The notes under the pieces are model-generated. The model searched no databases. It saw only the letters and a list, made by a program, of their open reading frames with translations, and had not been told where the DNA came from. This document shows positions 24,975 to 33,743 of a stretch of 43,199 bases of DNA, piece by piece. This DNA is from an uncultured Sphingomonas sp. (lineage in GTDB: Bacteria; Pseudomonadota; Alphaproteobacteria; Sphingomonadales; Sphingomonadaceae): positions 1-43,199 of the forward strand of contig CAJYOI010000033.1 of assembly GCA_913776045.1 (NCBI GenBank), written 5' to 3'. The position numbers were made by a program, and so were the translations under genes. Every line of letters starts with the position of its first letter. Within the stretch, counting starts at the first letter, position 1.

Positions 24975-25130
24975 ATGATCGACAATTTCTCGCTCGGCCT
25001 GACGCACGGCCTTATGCTGCTGGCGATCTGGTATCTGCTGAAGCGCCCCGATCTCGACCGCGAATCCGGCCCGCGCGAGGACGCGGCCAAGCCCGCCAAG
25101 CGATCGAAATGGGGCCGTCGCGATGCGTGA
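24975..25130 (+). CDS. Small single-pass membrane protein preceding the ligase
   Basis: This 51-residue protein starts with MIDNFSLGLTHGLMLLAIWYL, one hydrophobic helix, followed by a charged, Lys/Arg-rich tail ending SKWGRRDA. It overlaps the start of the ligase gene by 8 bases, so translation is likely coupled. It has no SD of note. Position and size suggest an accessory subunit of the ligase, but nothing in the sequence proves it. Confidence 0.65.
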   Translation: MIDNFSLGLTHGLMLLAIWYLLKRPDLDRESGPREDAAKPAKRSKWGRRDA

Positions 25131-26478
25131 TCTCGTCTTCGTCGCCTTCTTAGGAGTGTTCTTCGCCGCGGGCTTCCGCCGGCCGTTCCTCTTTGTGCTC
25201 GCGTATGTCTATATCGACATCGTCTCGCCGCAGCGGCTGACCTATTATCTGCTGAACGCCGTGCCGATCTCGGCGATGGCGGTAGCGCTTGCGATCGGGG
25301 CTTGGGCAGCGGTCGACGACAAGTCCGACACGCGGATGGCGCCGCGCCAGGGATTGCTGGCGATCCTGCTGCTCTATTGCTGGTACACCACGCTTCACGC
25401 CGACTTCCCCATCGACGCGCTGTCGAAATGGGAATGGGTGTGGAAGGCGCTGGCCTTCGCGATCTTCCTGCCGCTGACGCTGCGCACGAAATTGCGCATC
25501 GAGGCGCTACTGCTGTTCATGATCCTGTCCGCCGCATCGATCATCATCGTCGGGGGCATCAAGACGCTGGGATCGGGCGGCGGCTATGGCCAGCTGAACC
25601 TGATGGTCGACAATAATTCGGGGCTCTACGAAGGGTCGACGATCTCAATGGTCGCGATCGCGATCATCCCCGTCATTCTGTGGTTCACGAAATTCGGGAC
25701 GATCTTCGTCCCCGACTGGCGCGTGAAGTCGTTCAGCTTCGCGCTGATCTTCGCCTGCCTGCTGATCCCGATCGGCACCTCGACCCGCACCGGACTGCTC
25801 TGCATCGGCCTGCTCGCGGTGCTGCTGCTGCGCGATACGAAGCGGCGTATCCTCTACCTCAGCCTGATGGCCGCGGTCGGCCTGGCGGCGGTGCCGTTCC
25901 TGCCGTCGTCGTTCACCGAACGCATGGGGACGATCAAGACCTATCAGGCCGATGCCTCCGCCTCGACCCGGCTCGCGGTGTGGCAGTGGACGATGGACTA
26001 TGTGAAGACCCACCCGATGGGCGGCGGGTTCGAGGCGTATCGCCAGAACAAGATCCGCTACGACAAGGTGAAGGTCGAAGGCGCACCCGCCAACGCCACC
26101 GTGGACACCCAGCTGGAGGTCGATTCGGGCCGCGCGTACCACAGCGCCTATTTCGAGATGCTGGGCGAACAGGGCTATTTCGGGCTCGGCCTGTGGCTGC
26201 TGATCCAGCTTATCGGCCTGCTCAGGATGGAAGTGCTTCGCCGCCGCTATGCGAAGGAGACGGGCGAGTTCGCTTGGGTCGCGCCGATGGCGGCAGCGCT
26301 GCAGAACGCGCATTTCGTCTACCTGCTCGGCGCCGCCTTCATCGCCATCGCCTTCCAGCCGTTCGTCTACATGCTGATCGGCGCGCAGATCGGGCTCGAC
26401 ACCTATGTCGCGCGGCGGCGTAGCGAGACGGCGTGGAGCGGCTTTGGCAAGCGCCGCGCCGTCCCCGCCCCGGCATGA
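25123..26478 (+). CDS. Putative O-glycosylation ligase, exosortase-A system-associated (O-antigen ligase family)
   Basis: This 451-residue polytopic protein has about ten membrane segments. The N-terminal part (VYIDIVSPQRLTYYLLNAVP) and VDNNSGLYEGSTISMVAIAI match the TIGR03097-like family of exosortase-A-associated ligases (DUF5935 plus O-antigen ligase domain). The large periplasmic loop holds the RLAVWQWTMDYVKTHPMGGG and YHSAYFEMLGEQGYFGLG segments, where O-antigen ligases keep their catalytic His. It should transfer a polyprenol-linked glycan to an acceptor at the outer face of the inner membrane. It overlaps the acyltransferase gene by 4 bases (ATGA). Confidence 0.92.
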   Translation: MRDLVFVAFLGVFFAAGFRRPFLFVLAYVYIDIVSPQRLTYYLLNAVPISAMAVALAIGAWAAVDDKSDTRMAPRQGLLAILLLYCWYTTLHADFPIDALSKWEWVWKALAFAIFLPLTLRTKLRIEALLLFMILSAASIIIVGGIKTLGSGGGYGQLNLMVDNNSGLYEGSTISMVAIAIIPVILWFTKFGTIFVPDWRVKSFSFALIFACLLIPIGTSTRTGLLCIGLLAVLLLRDTKRRILYLSLMAAVGLAAVPFLPSSFTERMGTIKTYQADASASTRLAVWQWTMDYVKTHPMGGGFEAYRQNKIRYDKVKVEGAPANATVDTQLEVDSGRAYHSAYFEMLGEQGYFGLGLWLLIQLIGLLRMEVLRRRYAKETGEFAWVAPMAAALQNAHFVYLLGAAFIAIAFQPFVYMLIGAQIGLDTYVARRRSETAWSGFGKRRAVPAPA

Positions 26479-27539
26479 CCGAACTGCGCGCGCTGACCAG
26501 CGTCCGCGGGATCGCCGCGTGGCTGGTCGTGCTCTACCATATCCGCCTGTCGATCGCGGGGTTGCCGGCGAGCGTCGTCCACGCCCTGTCCTACGGCTAT
26601 CTGGCGGTCGATTTCTTTTTCCTGTTGTCGGGCTTCGTCATCTGGCTGGCCTGGGGCACGCGCCTGCGCGAAGGCGCGTCCGGTTCGACCGTCGAGTTCC
26701 TGCGGCGACGGGTCGCGCGCATCTGGCCGTTGCACGCGGTCGTGCTGACCGGCACGGTAGTGATGGCGCTCGCGCTCGCCGCGACCGGACGGTCGGACCC
26801 GGACCTCTACCCCCTGTCCGATCTGCCGCTCCATTATCTGCTGATCCAGAACTGGGGGCTGGCCCATCTCGCGTGGAATTACCCGGCATGGTCGATCAGT
26901 TGCGAGTTGTTCGCCTATCTAATGTTTGCCGCGGTCGCCGGCGCGATCGACCTGCGGCGACTGTCGACCGGTGCGCTGATCGGCGTGGCGGTGGGACTGC
27001 TCCTGCTGCTGCACGCCGTGTTTCGACTGCGCGGGCTGGAGCATCTGGGGGAGTATATTCCGCAGATGGGGCTCATCCGGTGCGTGCTGCAATTCGGATG
27101 CGGCGCGGTGGTGGCGGCGCTGTGGCTACGGTGGCGGGATCGCTCGCGTGTCCCGACGGCGGGTGCGGCAACCGTCGCGATCGCCGCTGGGGGTCTGACG
27201 ATCGGCGGTTGGCTGCCCGAAACCTTGGGCGTGCCGGTTGCTTTCGCCACACTGTTGCTCGTCCTGGCGCTCACCGCGGGCCGGTCCGGCAATCCGATCG
27301 AGGGGCGGACGATCCATTATCTCGGCGAGATCAGCTTCGCGACCTATCTGGCGCATTCTCCGCTGTGGAATGCGTTCAAGCTGGTCTTCGTCCGCGATGC
27401 CTATGCCGTGCCGCCGGTCCTGATCGCGCTGTATCTGGCGATGGTGCTGGCGGCGTCGGTCATGCTGTACCACGGCGTCGAGCGACCAGCGCAGCGCGCG
27501 ATCAACGGATGGCGGCGCCGCGAAATAGCGGCCGTCTGA
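26475..27539 (+). CDS. Acyltransferase family 3 membrane protein (OafA/ExoZ-like)
   Basis: This 354-residue protein has ten or so membrane segments and the family start LRALTSVRGIAAWLVVLYH with the conserved His. GYLAVDFFFLLSGFVI and RRRVARIWPLHAVVL follow. It ends with LGEISFATYLAHSPLW and HGVERPAQRAI. Such enzymes move acetyl or other acyl groups from the cytoplasm onto surface sugars. The start at 26475 overlaps the ligase stop (ATGA) and replaces a longer in-frame start at 26433. The context suggests it acylates the glycan that the neighbouring glycosyltransferase and ligase handle. Confidence 0.92.
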   Translation: MTELRALTSVRGIAAWLVVLYHIRLSIAGLPASVVHALSYGYLAVDFFFLLSGFVIWLAWGTRLREGASGSTVEFLRRRVARIWPLHAVVLTGTVVMALALAATGRSDPDLYPLSDLPLHYLLIQNWGLAHLAWNYPAWSISCELFAYLMFAAVAGAIDLRRLSTGALIGVAVGLLLLLHAVFRLRGLEHLGEYIPQMGLIRCVLQFGCGAVVAALWLRWRDRSRVPTAGAATVAIAAGGLTIGGWLPETLGVPVAFATLLLVLALTAGRSGNPIEGRTIHYLGEISFATYLAHSPLWNAFKLVFVRDAYAVPPVLIALYLAMVLAASVMLYHGVERPAQRAINGWRRREIAAV

Positions 27540-27540
27540 C

Positions 27541-28428
27541 CTAAGCGACGACCGGCTTCGATCGCGCCGCGACCATCGATCCCGCGACGATCGCGACCGC
27601 GCCGGCCATGGTCCAGGGCGACAGCGTCTCGCCGAACACCAGCCAGCCGAGGATCGCCGCCCAGACGAACGACGTGTATTCGGTGGGCGCAAGATAGCTC
27701 GCCGGGCCATGGCGATACGCCCAGCCGAGCAGGAGCAGCGAGGTGACGGCGAGCACGGCGGCGCCGGCAATGACCGGCCAGTCGGCCGGCGGCGGCACGG
27801 TCACGAACCACGGCGCGGCAGGCACCAGGCAGGCGCCGACGATGACGCTCTGCCAGAAGGCGACCTCGACGGGCTCGGCGACCTGCGCCTGCGCGCGCAT
27901 CAGGACAATGTTGAAGGCATAGCAGACCGCGCTCGCCAAGACCGCGATCGTGCCGGCGAAGGCGTCGGCACCCAGCTCCGCCCGCGCCTGGCCGGTCAGA
28001 ATCAGGCCGACGCCGACCGCGGCGCAGGCGCACGCGACGATCGATCCGCGCGGCACGCGCTCCTTCAGGATCAGCGCGGCGAGCAGCAGCGACAGGATCG
28101 GCGCGATGAACGCCAGCGCGATCGCCTGCGCCATCGGCACGCGCGCCAGCCCCCAGAAGAAGGCGAGCGCCATCACCGTCGACACCAATCCGCGGACGAC
28201 GTGCAGTCGCATCGCGGGGCGCGACGGCCATGGGCTGCGCAGTCCGGCATAGAGTGCGCCGGACACCAGGATACCGGCCAGGCTGCGCCAGAACATCGTC
28301 GTGTAGACGCCGAGCGCGATCACCAGCCCCTTCATCACCGCATCCATGCCGGAGAAGACGAGGATGCCGAGCGCGGCGACCGCGAAGGCCAGCGGCAAGG
28401 GCACGGGCGCGGGTGTATCGTCGGTCAT
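27541..28428 (-). CDS. EamA/DMT-family transporter
   Basis: This 295-residue protein has ten membrane helices in two repeats of five, as in the EamA (drug/metabolite transporter) family: LAFAVAALGILVFSGMDAV, GLVSTVMALAFFWGLARVP, IALAFIAPILSLLLAALIL with the EamA-typical 'FIAP' and 'LKERVP', and then LAPTEYTSFVWAAILGWLVFGETLSP in the second half. It should export or import a small metabolite. The ATG at 28428 follows GGGGAGGGCGAA. It is convergent with the acyltransferase (one base between the stops) and divergent from the DUF1345 gene (42 bases). Confidence 0.92.
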   Translation of the reverse strand: MTDDTPAPVPLPLAFAVAALGILVFSGMDAVMKGLVIALGVYTTMFWRSLAGILVSGALYAGLRSPWPSRPAMRLHVVRGLVSTVMALAFFWGLARVPMAQAIALAFIAPILSLLLAALILKERVPRGSIVACACAAVGVGLILTGQARAELGADAFAGTIAVLASAVCYAFNIVLMRAQAQVAEPVEVAFWQSVIVGACLVPAAPWFVTVPPPADWPVIAGAAVLAVTSLLLLGWAYRHGPASYLAPTEYTSFVWAAILGWLVFGETLSPWTMAGAVAIVAGSMVAARSKPVVA

Positions 28429-28470
28429 TTCGCCCTCCCCGGCGGTCCAGGGGGCGGCTATAGCAGCGGC

Positions 28471-29124
28471 ATGTCCGCGCACCAGCCGGCGATCGGCAAC
28501 CGCATCGCTCCCGTCCGTTTCCTGACCTTCTGCGGCGTGGCCCTGGTTGCGGTGCCGCTGGCGATCCTGCGATTCGACTGGTCGACGGGGACGATGATCG
28601 GCTTCGACGTGGCGGCGGCGGTCTTTCTGGGCTCGATCTTGCCTTTGCTGCGCACCGCCGACAGCGCCGCGATCCGCGCGTCAGCCGCGCGCAACGACGC
28701 CAATCGCCCGATGCTGCTGGCGATCACCGCGGCGACGTCGCTTGCGATCCTGGCGGCGGTGACCGGGGAATTGATCGTCAAGGGCGCGCTTCCGCCGATC
28801 AAGATCGCGCTGGTGCTGGCGACGCTGGCGCTGTCGTGGCTGTTCGCCAACACCGTCTATGCGCTGCATTACGCGCACATGTTCTACCGCCGCGACGACG
28901 ATGGCGGCGGGGACGAAGGCGGGCTCGACTTTCCCGGCTGTAAGGAGCCCGACTACTCGGACTTCCTCTATTTCGCCTTCACGCTCGGCATGACGTTTCA
29001 GACCAGCGACGTCAGCATCACCGATCGCAGCCTGCGCCGGACGGTGACGGTCCACAACCTGGCCGCGTTCGTGTTCAACCTCGGAATCGTGGCATTCACG
29101 ATCAACGTGCTGGGGGGTGGCTGA
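28471..29124 (+). CDS. DUF1345 family membrane protein
   Basis: This 217-residue protein matches the DUF1345 layout: two N-terminal helices (FCGVALVAVPLAILRF, GFDVAAAVFLGSILPLL), then two more (ITAATSLAILAAVTGELI, IALVLATLALSWLFANTVYA), LHYAHMFYR, and the hallmark C terminus DFLYFAFTLGMTFQTSDVS plus FVFNLGIVAFTINVL. DUF1345 proteins have no firm function; the pattern recalls potassium-channel-like or sensor membrane proteins. A reading frame extends far upstream but is antisense to the transporter. The start at 28471 fits the family. Confidence 0.9.
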   Translation: MSAHQPAIGNRIAPVRFLTFCGVALVAVPLAILRFDWSTGTMIGFDVAAAVFLGSILPLLRTADSAAIRASAARNDANRPMLLAITAATSLAILAAVTGELIVKGALPPIKIALVLATLALSWLFANTVYALHYAHMFYRRDDDGGGDEGGLDFPGCKEPDYSDFLYFAFTLGMTFQTSDVSITDRSLRRTVTVHNLAAFVFNLGIVAFTINVLGGG

Positions 29125-29142
29125 GCACAGGTCCCGACGTTA

Positions 29143-29172
29143 TATCGATAGGTAGTACCGGAGACTATCGAT
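29143..29172. promoter_or_regulatory. Inverted and repeated operator at the toxin-antitoxin start
   Basis: TATCGAT occurs at 29143-29149 and again at 29166-29172, the second copy including the first two bases of the ATG start. GGTA-g-TACC lies between them (29151-29159). CGATAG and CTATCG form outer arms (29146-29151 and 29165-29170). The spacing of 23 bases is close to two helical turns, as expected for ribbon-helix-helix dimers bound side by side. Confidence 0.6.
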
Positions 29173-29443
29173 GGCGACTTCGCTTAAGATCGACGATTCG
29201 ACGAAAGACCGCATCCGCCGCCTCGCCGATGCCCGCGAGCGTACGCCGCACTGGATCATGCGCGAGGCGATCCGCGAATATCTGGAGCGCGAAGAGGCGC
29301 GGGAAAGCTTCCTCGCCGATGCGATGGCGGCTTGGAAAGACTATCGTGAAACCGGCCGCCATGTCGCCGGCGATGATGCCCTTGCCTGGCTCGCCACATG
29401 GGGAACTGCGGACGAACGACCGGCGCCCCCGTGCCGCGACTGA
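29171..29443 (+). CDS. Ribbon-helix-helix antitoxin (ParD/CopG-like)
   Basis: This 90-residue protein has an N-terminal ribbon-helix-helix: strand TSLKIDDSTKDRIRRLADAR with the typical alternating pattern, then RTPHWIMREAIREYLEREEAR. The C-terminal half is acidic and should embrace the toxin. It would bind its own promoter and neutralise the ParE-like toxin encoded next, whose gene overlaps its end. GGAG 7 bases before the ATG is the ribosome-binding site and lies within the operator-like repeats. Confidence 0.87.
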   Translation: MATSLKIDDSTKDRIRRLADARERTPHWIMREAIREYLEREEARESFLADAMAAWKDYRETGRHVAGDDALAWLATWGTADERPAPPCRD

Positions 29444-29724
29444 TCCTGACCGAACGCGCGGTCGCCGATGTCGAGCGATGTCGCACGTTCCTCGCCGAGC
29501 GGGATCATCGGGCGTCGACTCGCGCCGCCGCAGCGATCGCCGACGCGCTTCGCCGCCTGACCGCGACTCTCGCCATGGGCCGCCCGGTGGGCGCACGGCC
29601 ACCGTTTCGCGAACTGGTCATCCCATTCGGCACGACGGGCTATGTCGCGCTGTACGTGCGCGACGCCGAGGACGACGCGGTCGTCATTCTCGCGCTGCGT
29701 CACCAGCGCGAAGCGGGTTACTGA
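29398..29724 (+). CDS. ParE/RelE-superfamily toxin
   Basis: The core PRLILTERAVADVERCRTFL, then AIADALRRLTATLAMGRPVG, FRELVIPFGTTGYVALY and VVILALRHQREAGY matches the ParE family, which blocks DNA gyrase; RelE relatives cut mRNA. With the ATG at 29398 it has 108 residues and overlaps the antitoxin by 46 bases. With the GTG at 29431 it has 97, the commoner length, and overlaps by 13. Neither has a clear ribosome-binding site, so coupling to antitoxin translation is expected. The C-terminal 'RHQREAGY' is the usual ParE end. Confidence 0.87.
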   Translation: MGNCGRTTGAPVPRLILTERAVADVERCRTFLAERDHRASTRAAAAIADALRRLTATLAMGRPVGARPPFRELVIPFGTTGYVALYVRDAEDDAVVILALRHQREAGY

Positions 29725-29728
29725 CCGA

Positions 29729-30847
29729 TTACGCCGCCTGCGCCGGCGCCCCGCTCGCTTCCATTTCCGCCGCTTTCGCCTCGACCAGCTTGACGATGTG
29801 GTCGAGCATGTCGGCATCCTCGACCGTATGGTCGGTGACGCCTGACAGATAGACCATGTGCTTGCCGTTGCCGCCGCCGGTCAGGCCGATGTCGGTCTCG
29901 CGCGCTTCGCCGGGGCCGTTGACGACGCAGCCCAGTACCGACAGCGACAGCGGCGTGCGGATGTGCTGGAGGCGGTCTTCCAGCGCCTGGACCGTGCGTA
30001 TGACGTCGAACCCCTGCCGCGCGCATGACGGGCAGGACACGACGCGGACGCCGCGGTTGCGGATGCCAAGCGCCTTCAGGATCTCGAAGCCGACGCGGAC
30101 CTCTTCCTCCGGCTCGGCCGACAGCGATACGCGGATGGTGTCGCCGATGCCGAACCACAACAGGCTGCCGATGCCGATCGCGGACTTGACCGTCCCGCCG
30201 ACGAAGCCGCCGGCTTCTGTGATCCCCAGATGCAGCGGGCAATCGACCGCCTCGGCCAGCTGCTGGTAAGCGGCGACCGCCAGGAAGATGTCGCTCGCCT
30301 TCACCGCGACCTTGAATTCGTGGAAGTCGTGGTCCTGCAGCAGCTTGATATGGTCGAGCGCGCTTTCGACCAGCGCCTCGGGACACGGCTCGCCGTATTT
30401 TTCGAGCAGGTCCTTCTCCAGGCTGCCCGCATTCACGCCGATGCGGATCGCGCAGCCGTTGGCCTTGGCGGCGTTGACGACTTCCTTGACGCGCTCGGAT
30501 GATCCGATGTTGCCGGGATTAATCCGCAGGCAGGCCGCGCCCGCATCGGCGGCTTCCAGCGCGCGCTTGTAGTGGAAATGGATGTCGGCGACGATCGGCA
30601 CGCGCGACGCCCGCACGATGCCCTTGAGCGCCGCGGTGCTTTCCACGTCGGGGCAGCTGACGCGGATGATGTCGACGCCCGCATCCTCGCAGCGGCGGAT
30701 CTGGTCGATCGTTGCGACTGCGTCGCTGGTCGGCGTGTTGGTCATCGTCTGGACGGTGACCGGCGCATCGCCGCCGACTGGGACGTTGCCGACCATGATC
30801 TGGCGGCTGGGGCGGCGCACGATATCGCGCCAGGGACGAACGGACAT
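29729..30847 (-). CDS. ispG: 4-hydroxy-3-methylbut-2-en-1-yl diphosphate synthase
   Basis: This 372-residue cytosolic enzyme performs the penultimate step of the non-mevalonate isoprenoid pathway. It has the TIM-barrel part with [22 protein letters not shown] and INPGNIGS, and the Fe-S binding part with [11 protein letters not shown] and a third Cys in [16 protein letters not shown], which supply the [4Fe-4S] ligands and the catalytic Glu. The start at 30847 gives [20 protein letters not shown], the usual N terminus; the open frame upstream is not family-like. It stops 4 bases after the toxin gene ends, convergent. Confidence 0.97.
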   Translation of the reverse strand: MSVRPWRDIVRRPSRQIMVGNVPVGGDAPVTVQTMTNTPTSDAVATIDQIRRCEDAGVDIIRVSCPDVESTAALKGIVRASRVPIVADIHFHYKRALEAADAGAACLRINPGNIGSSERVKEVVNAAKANGCAIRIGVNAGSLEKDLLEKYGEPCPEALVESALDHIKLLQDHDFHEFKVAVKASDIFLAVAAYQQLAEAVDCPLHLGITEAGGFVGGTVKSAIGIGSLLWFGIGDTIRVSLSAEPEEEVRVGFEILKALGIRNRGVRVVSCPSCARQGFDVIRTVQALEDRLQHIRTPLSLSVLGCVVNGPGEARETDIGLTGGGNGKHMVYLSGVTDHTVEDADMLDHIVKLVEAKAAEMEASGAPAQAA

Positions 30848-30957
30848 GGGATCGGGATTCCTGTGGGGGTTGGCGCCATATAGCGTCCGGGGCGTGCGAG
30901 CGTAAGCCTTTCCCACCAATGGTGGTGGAGCGCGCCCAAACCCGCTAACGCCCGCCG

Positions 30958-32115
30958 ATGGCACGACATTATGGCATGGACTGGTTGCGGATCGGGGCGT
31001 TCGCGCTGCTGATCCTCTACCACATCGCCATGGTCTTCGTGCCGTGGCCCTATCATGTGAAGGCGGTGCGGACGGTCGATTGGGTGACGGTGCCGATGGC
31101 ACTTACCTCGCCCTGGCGTCTCACGCTGCTGTTCCTCGTCTCGGGCTACGCCAGCCGCGCGATCGTCACGCGGTCGCCGGGGCTGTGGCGGTTCGTCCGG
31201 TCACGGACCACCCGGCTGCTTCTCCCCCTCGCCTTCGGCATCGCGGTGATCGTGCCGCCGCAGGCCTGGGTCGAGCTGGTCACCCAGCACGGCTATACCC
31301 GCGACTACCTGCATTTCTGGGCCAGCGAATTCTTCGATTTCGACACGCTTGCCGGCATCATCCTGCCGACGTGGAACCACCTGTGGTTCGTCGGATATCT
31401 GTGGATCTATACGCTCGCGCTCGCCCTTCTGCTCGCGCTGCCCCGACCGAAGGCGCTGCAGGCCGGGTTCGACCGGCTGTTCGGCGGGGTAAGCGTCTTA
31501 TGGCTGCCGATCCTGTACCTGCTGCTGTCCCAGGTCTTCGTCTTCACGCGCTGGACCGACACGCATGACGTGCTTCACGACGGCATCGCGCATCTGGGTT
31601 TCTTCCCCGCCTTCGTCTTCGGCTTCCTGCTTGCCGCCGCGCCGAACACCATGAGGGCGCTGGTGCGCTGGCGGTGGGTGTCGTTGGCGCTGGCGGCGGC
31701 AAGCTATGCCATCGTCGGCGGGGTCGCGCTGATCTGGCCGGGCGTCAGTTCGCCGCCGCAGTGGATCGCCGACCAGACGCTCTGGGCGCGCCAGGTCCAG
31801 TGCTGGGCGACGATCGCCGCACTGATCGGCATCGCGGAGGCTCACCTCAACCGCGACCGGCCGGGCCGCGCGATGCTGGCCGAAGCCGTGTTCCCCTTCT
31901 ACCTCGTCCACCAGACGATCATCGTCGTCGTCGGATACTGGCTGCGCCCGACCGGCTGGCCGCTGTGGACGCAGTTCCTGGTCCTGCTGACGACGACGTG
32001 CGCCGGCTGCTGGGCCTTTTACCGCATCGGTCGCGAGGTCGCGCCGCTGCGCCCGCTGATCGGACTGCGCCCCCGCGTCCGCGCGGCGAAACACACGCCA
32101 CACACCACGTTGTAA
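30958..32115 (+). CDS. Acyltransferase family 3 protein (OpgC/MdoC-like)
   Basis: This 385-residue polytopic protein starts [20 protein letters not shown], the family 3 acyltransferase motif with the conserved Arg and His, then [20 protein letters not shown] and [18 protein letters not shown]. About ten membrane segments follow, with [21 protein letters not shown] near the C terminus. This branch includes OpgC/MdoC-type enzymes that succinylate periplasmic glucans, and uncharacterised acyltransferases; the substrate cannot be told. It differs from the acyltransferase at 26475 and is not in the glycan cluster. It lies 18 bases before the isoaspartyl peptidase gene. Confidence 0.9.
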   Translation: MARHYGMDWLRIGAFALLILYHIAMVFVPWPYHVKAVRTVDWVTVPMALTSPWRLTLLFLVSGYASRAIVTRSPGLWRFVRSRTTRLLLPLAFGIAVIVPPQAWVELVTQHGYTRDYLHFWASEFFDFDTLAGIILPTWNHLWFVGYLWIYTLALALLLALPRPKALQAGFDRLFGGVSVLWLPILYLLLSQVFVFTRWTDTHDVLHDGIAHLGFFPAFVFGFLLAAAPNTMRALVRWRWVSLALAAASYAIVGGVALIWPGVSSPPQWIADQTLWARQVQCWATIAALIGIAEAHLNRDRPGRAMLAEAVFPFYLVHQTIIVVVGYWLRPTGWPLWTQFLVLLTTTCAGCWAFYRIGREVAPLRPLIGLRPRVRAAKHTPHTTL

Positions 32116-32133
32116 CCCTCTGGAGTTCCACAG

Positions 32134-33084
32134 ATGAGCGCCCCCACCACCGACGCCTCGCACCCGGGCTGGACTCTTGTCATCCACGGCGGCGCCGGTG
32201 GCATGCGGCGCGATACGCTGACCCCGGCGCAGGACGCCGACGCGCGCGCCGGGCTGAACGCCGCGCTCGATGCCGGGTCGGCCGTGCTGGCGGGCGGCGG
32301 CAGCGCGCTCGATGCGGTCGAGGCGGCGGTGCGGGTGCTGGAGGACGATCCCGCCTTCAACGCCGGGCGCGGCGCATGCTTCACCTATGACGGTACGAAC
32401 GAGCTCGACGCCGCGATCATGGACGGCCGCACCCGTGCCGCGGGCGCCGTGGCGGGCGTCACCGCGACCAAGAACCCGGTGAGCCTGGCGCGCCGGGTGA
32501 TGGAGGACAGCCCGCACGTCCTCCTCGCCGGCAAGGGCGCCGATGCCTTTTCGCGCGATCGCGGCCTGGAACAGGTCGAGCCCGACTGGTTCGCGACCCC
32601 CGAACGTCGTACGCAGCTCGACACGATGAAGGCCAGCTCGGCCAGCGCCTTCGATGTCGACATGAAATACGGCACGGTCGGCGCGGTCGCGCGCGATCGC
32701 CACGGCCATGTCGCGGCGGCGACCTCGACCGGTGGGGTGACCGGCAAGCGCTGGGGCCGCGTCGGCGATTCGCCGCTGATCGGGGCGGGCACCTATGCCG
32801 ACGACCGTGCCGGCGCGGTCAGCGCGACGGGCTCCGGCGAATTCTTCATCCGCGAAGGCGTCGCACACGAAATCTGCGCCCGTGTGCGGCTGGCGGGCGA
32901 CACGCTGCAGACCGCCGGCGACACGGTGATGGCCAATGTGCGAGCGCTGGGCGGCACCGGCGGCGTCATCCTGACCGGCCCGGCGGGCGAGATCGCGTGG
33001 AGCTTCACGACGCCGGGCATGTACCGCGGCCGCGTGTCGGCAAGCGGGTCGCGGACGGTGGCGATCTACGCTGACGAGGGGTGA
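32134..33084 (+). CDS. Isoaspartyl peptidase / plant-type L-asparaginase (Ntn hydrolase)
   Basis: This 316-residue protein has HGGAGGM near residue 18, the oxyanion region AGRGACFTYDGTNELDAAIMDG, and the autocleavage site at Gly180-Thr181 in DMKYGTVGAVARD. It should split into an alpha chain of 180 and a beta chain of 136 residues with Thr181 as nucleophile. Downstream VAAATSTGG and GAGTYADD are the usual pocket residues. It hydrolyses isoaspartyl dipeptides and asparagine in the cytoplasm. GGAG precedes the ATG at good spacing. No signal peptide is seen. It may be co-transcribed with the acyltransferase before it. Confidence 0.95.
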   Translation: MSAPTTDASHPGWTLVIHGGAGGMRRDTLTPAQDADARAGLNAALDAGSAVLAGGGSALDAVEAAVRVLEDDPAFNAGRGACFTYDGTNELDAAIMDGRTRAAGAVAGVTATKNPVSLARRVMEDSPHVLLAGKGADAFSRDRGLEQVEPDWFATPERRTQLDTMKASSASAFDVDMKYGTVGAVARDRHGHVAAATSTGGVTGKRWGRVGDSPLIGAGTYADDRAGAVSATGSGEFFIREGVAHEICARVRLAGDTLQTAGDTVMANVRALGGTGGVILTGPAGEIAWSFTTPGMYRGRVSASGSRTVAIYADEG

Positions 33085-33118
33085 TTGACCGGCGGCGGGC
33101 GCCGGCTACGCTCCACGA

Positions 33119-33625
33119 ATGCTCCTCGCCGCACTGCTCGCCACCGTCACCGTCGCCTGCCCGACCGAACGCGCGCAGTATCGGTTGAGCAGCGACGCGA
33201 GCGTCACCGCCGAATTCTTCCCCGTCCCGCGCACCGCCGATTGGGCGGGCGGCGTCGCGCTGCGCGTCCGGTTCGGCAAGACGGGCCGGTCCTACTGGTT
33301 TCTCCCGTGGCAGGGCGGCACCGATGGCAGGACCAACATGGCCTGGGTTCGCGAGCGTGGCGATCGGATCGCCGGCCAGTCTGTCCGCGAGGATATCGAG
33401 ATCGTCACGACCGACGCCACTTACAGGATCGACGAAGCCGTGCCCACTGCCGGACGGGCAGCACCCAGCCACATGCTGCTCCTGGGCCTGCGTACGCTGA
33501 CTTGGTACAGAACGCCGAACGCCCACCGGGACGATGCACGACGCGGCTTCTTCGACCGGACCGGCTGCCGCCCCGCGACCGTCCGCGCCTATCGCCCGTC
33601 GATCGACTTTCCGCCGATCCCCTGA
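33119..33625 (+). CDS. Secreted or membrane-anchored protein of unknown function
   Basis: This 168-residue protein has a short hydrophobic N terminus (LLAALLATVTVACPTE) that could be a weak signal peptide, with a Cys where a lipobox might end although the -3 residue is not typical. The rest is beta-rich: AQYRLSSDASVTAEFF, GVALRVRFGKTGRSYWFLPW, IEIVTTDATYRIDEA. Two more Cys-poor strands and FFDRTGCRPATVRAYRPS end it. It starts 34 bases after the isoaspartyl peptidase gene. I do not recognise the family. Confidence 0.72.
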   Translation: MLLAALLATVTVACPTERAQYRLSSDASVTAEFFPVPRTADWAGGVALRVRFGKTGRSYWFLPWQGGTDGRTNMAWVRERGDRIAGQSVREDIEIVTTDATYRIDEAVPTAGRAAPSHMLLLGLRTLTWYRTPNAHRDDARRGFFDRTGCRPATVRAYRPSIDFPPIP

Positions 33626-33743
33626 TCGCGCCCGAGCGTCGAGCGGCATTTTACCCGCAATGGCGATTACGCCAAAACCCGTTGACCCGATCTTCATCAT
33701 CTTCGGTCAACGTCGCGGCAGCCTGAGATTCGTTAGACAGATT

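Noticed and set aside
27709-28470. 254-codon N-terminal extension of the DUF1345 protein
   Set aside because: It is antisense to the EamA transporter; the family N terminus starts at 28471.
30913-30925. CCACC-aat-GGTGG palindrome between ispG and the acyltransferase gene
   Set aside because: Only five paired bases; such short palindromes are expected by chance in GC-rich DNA.
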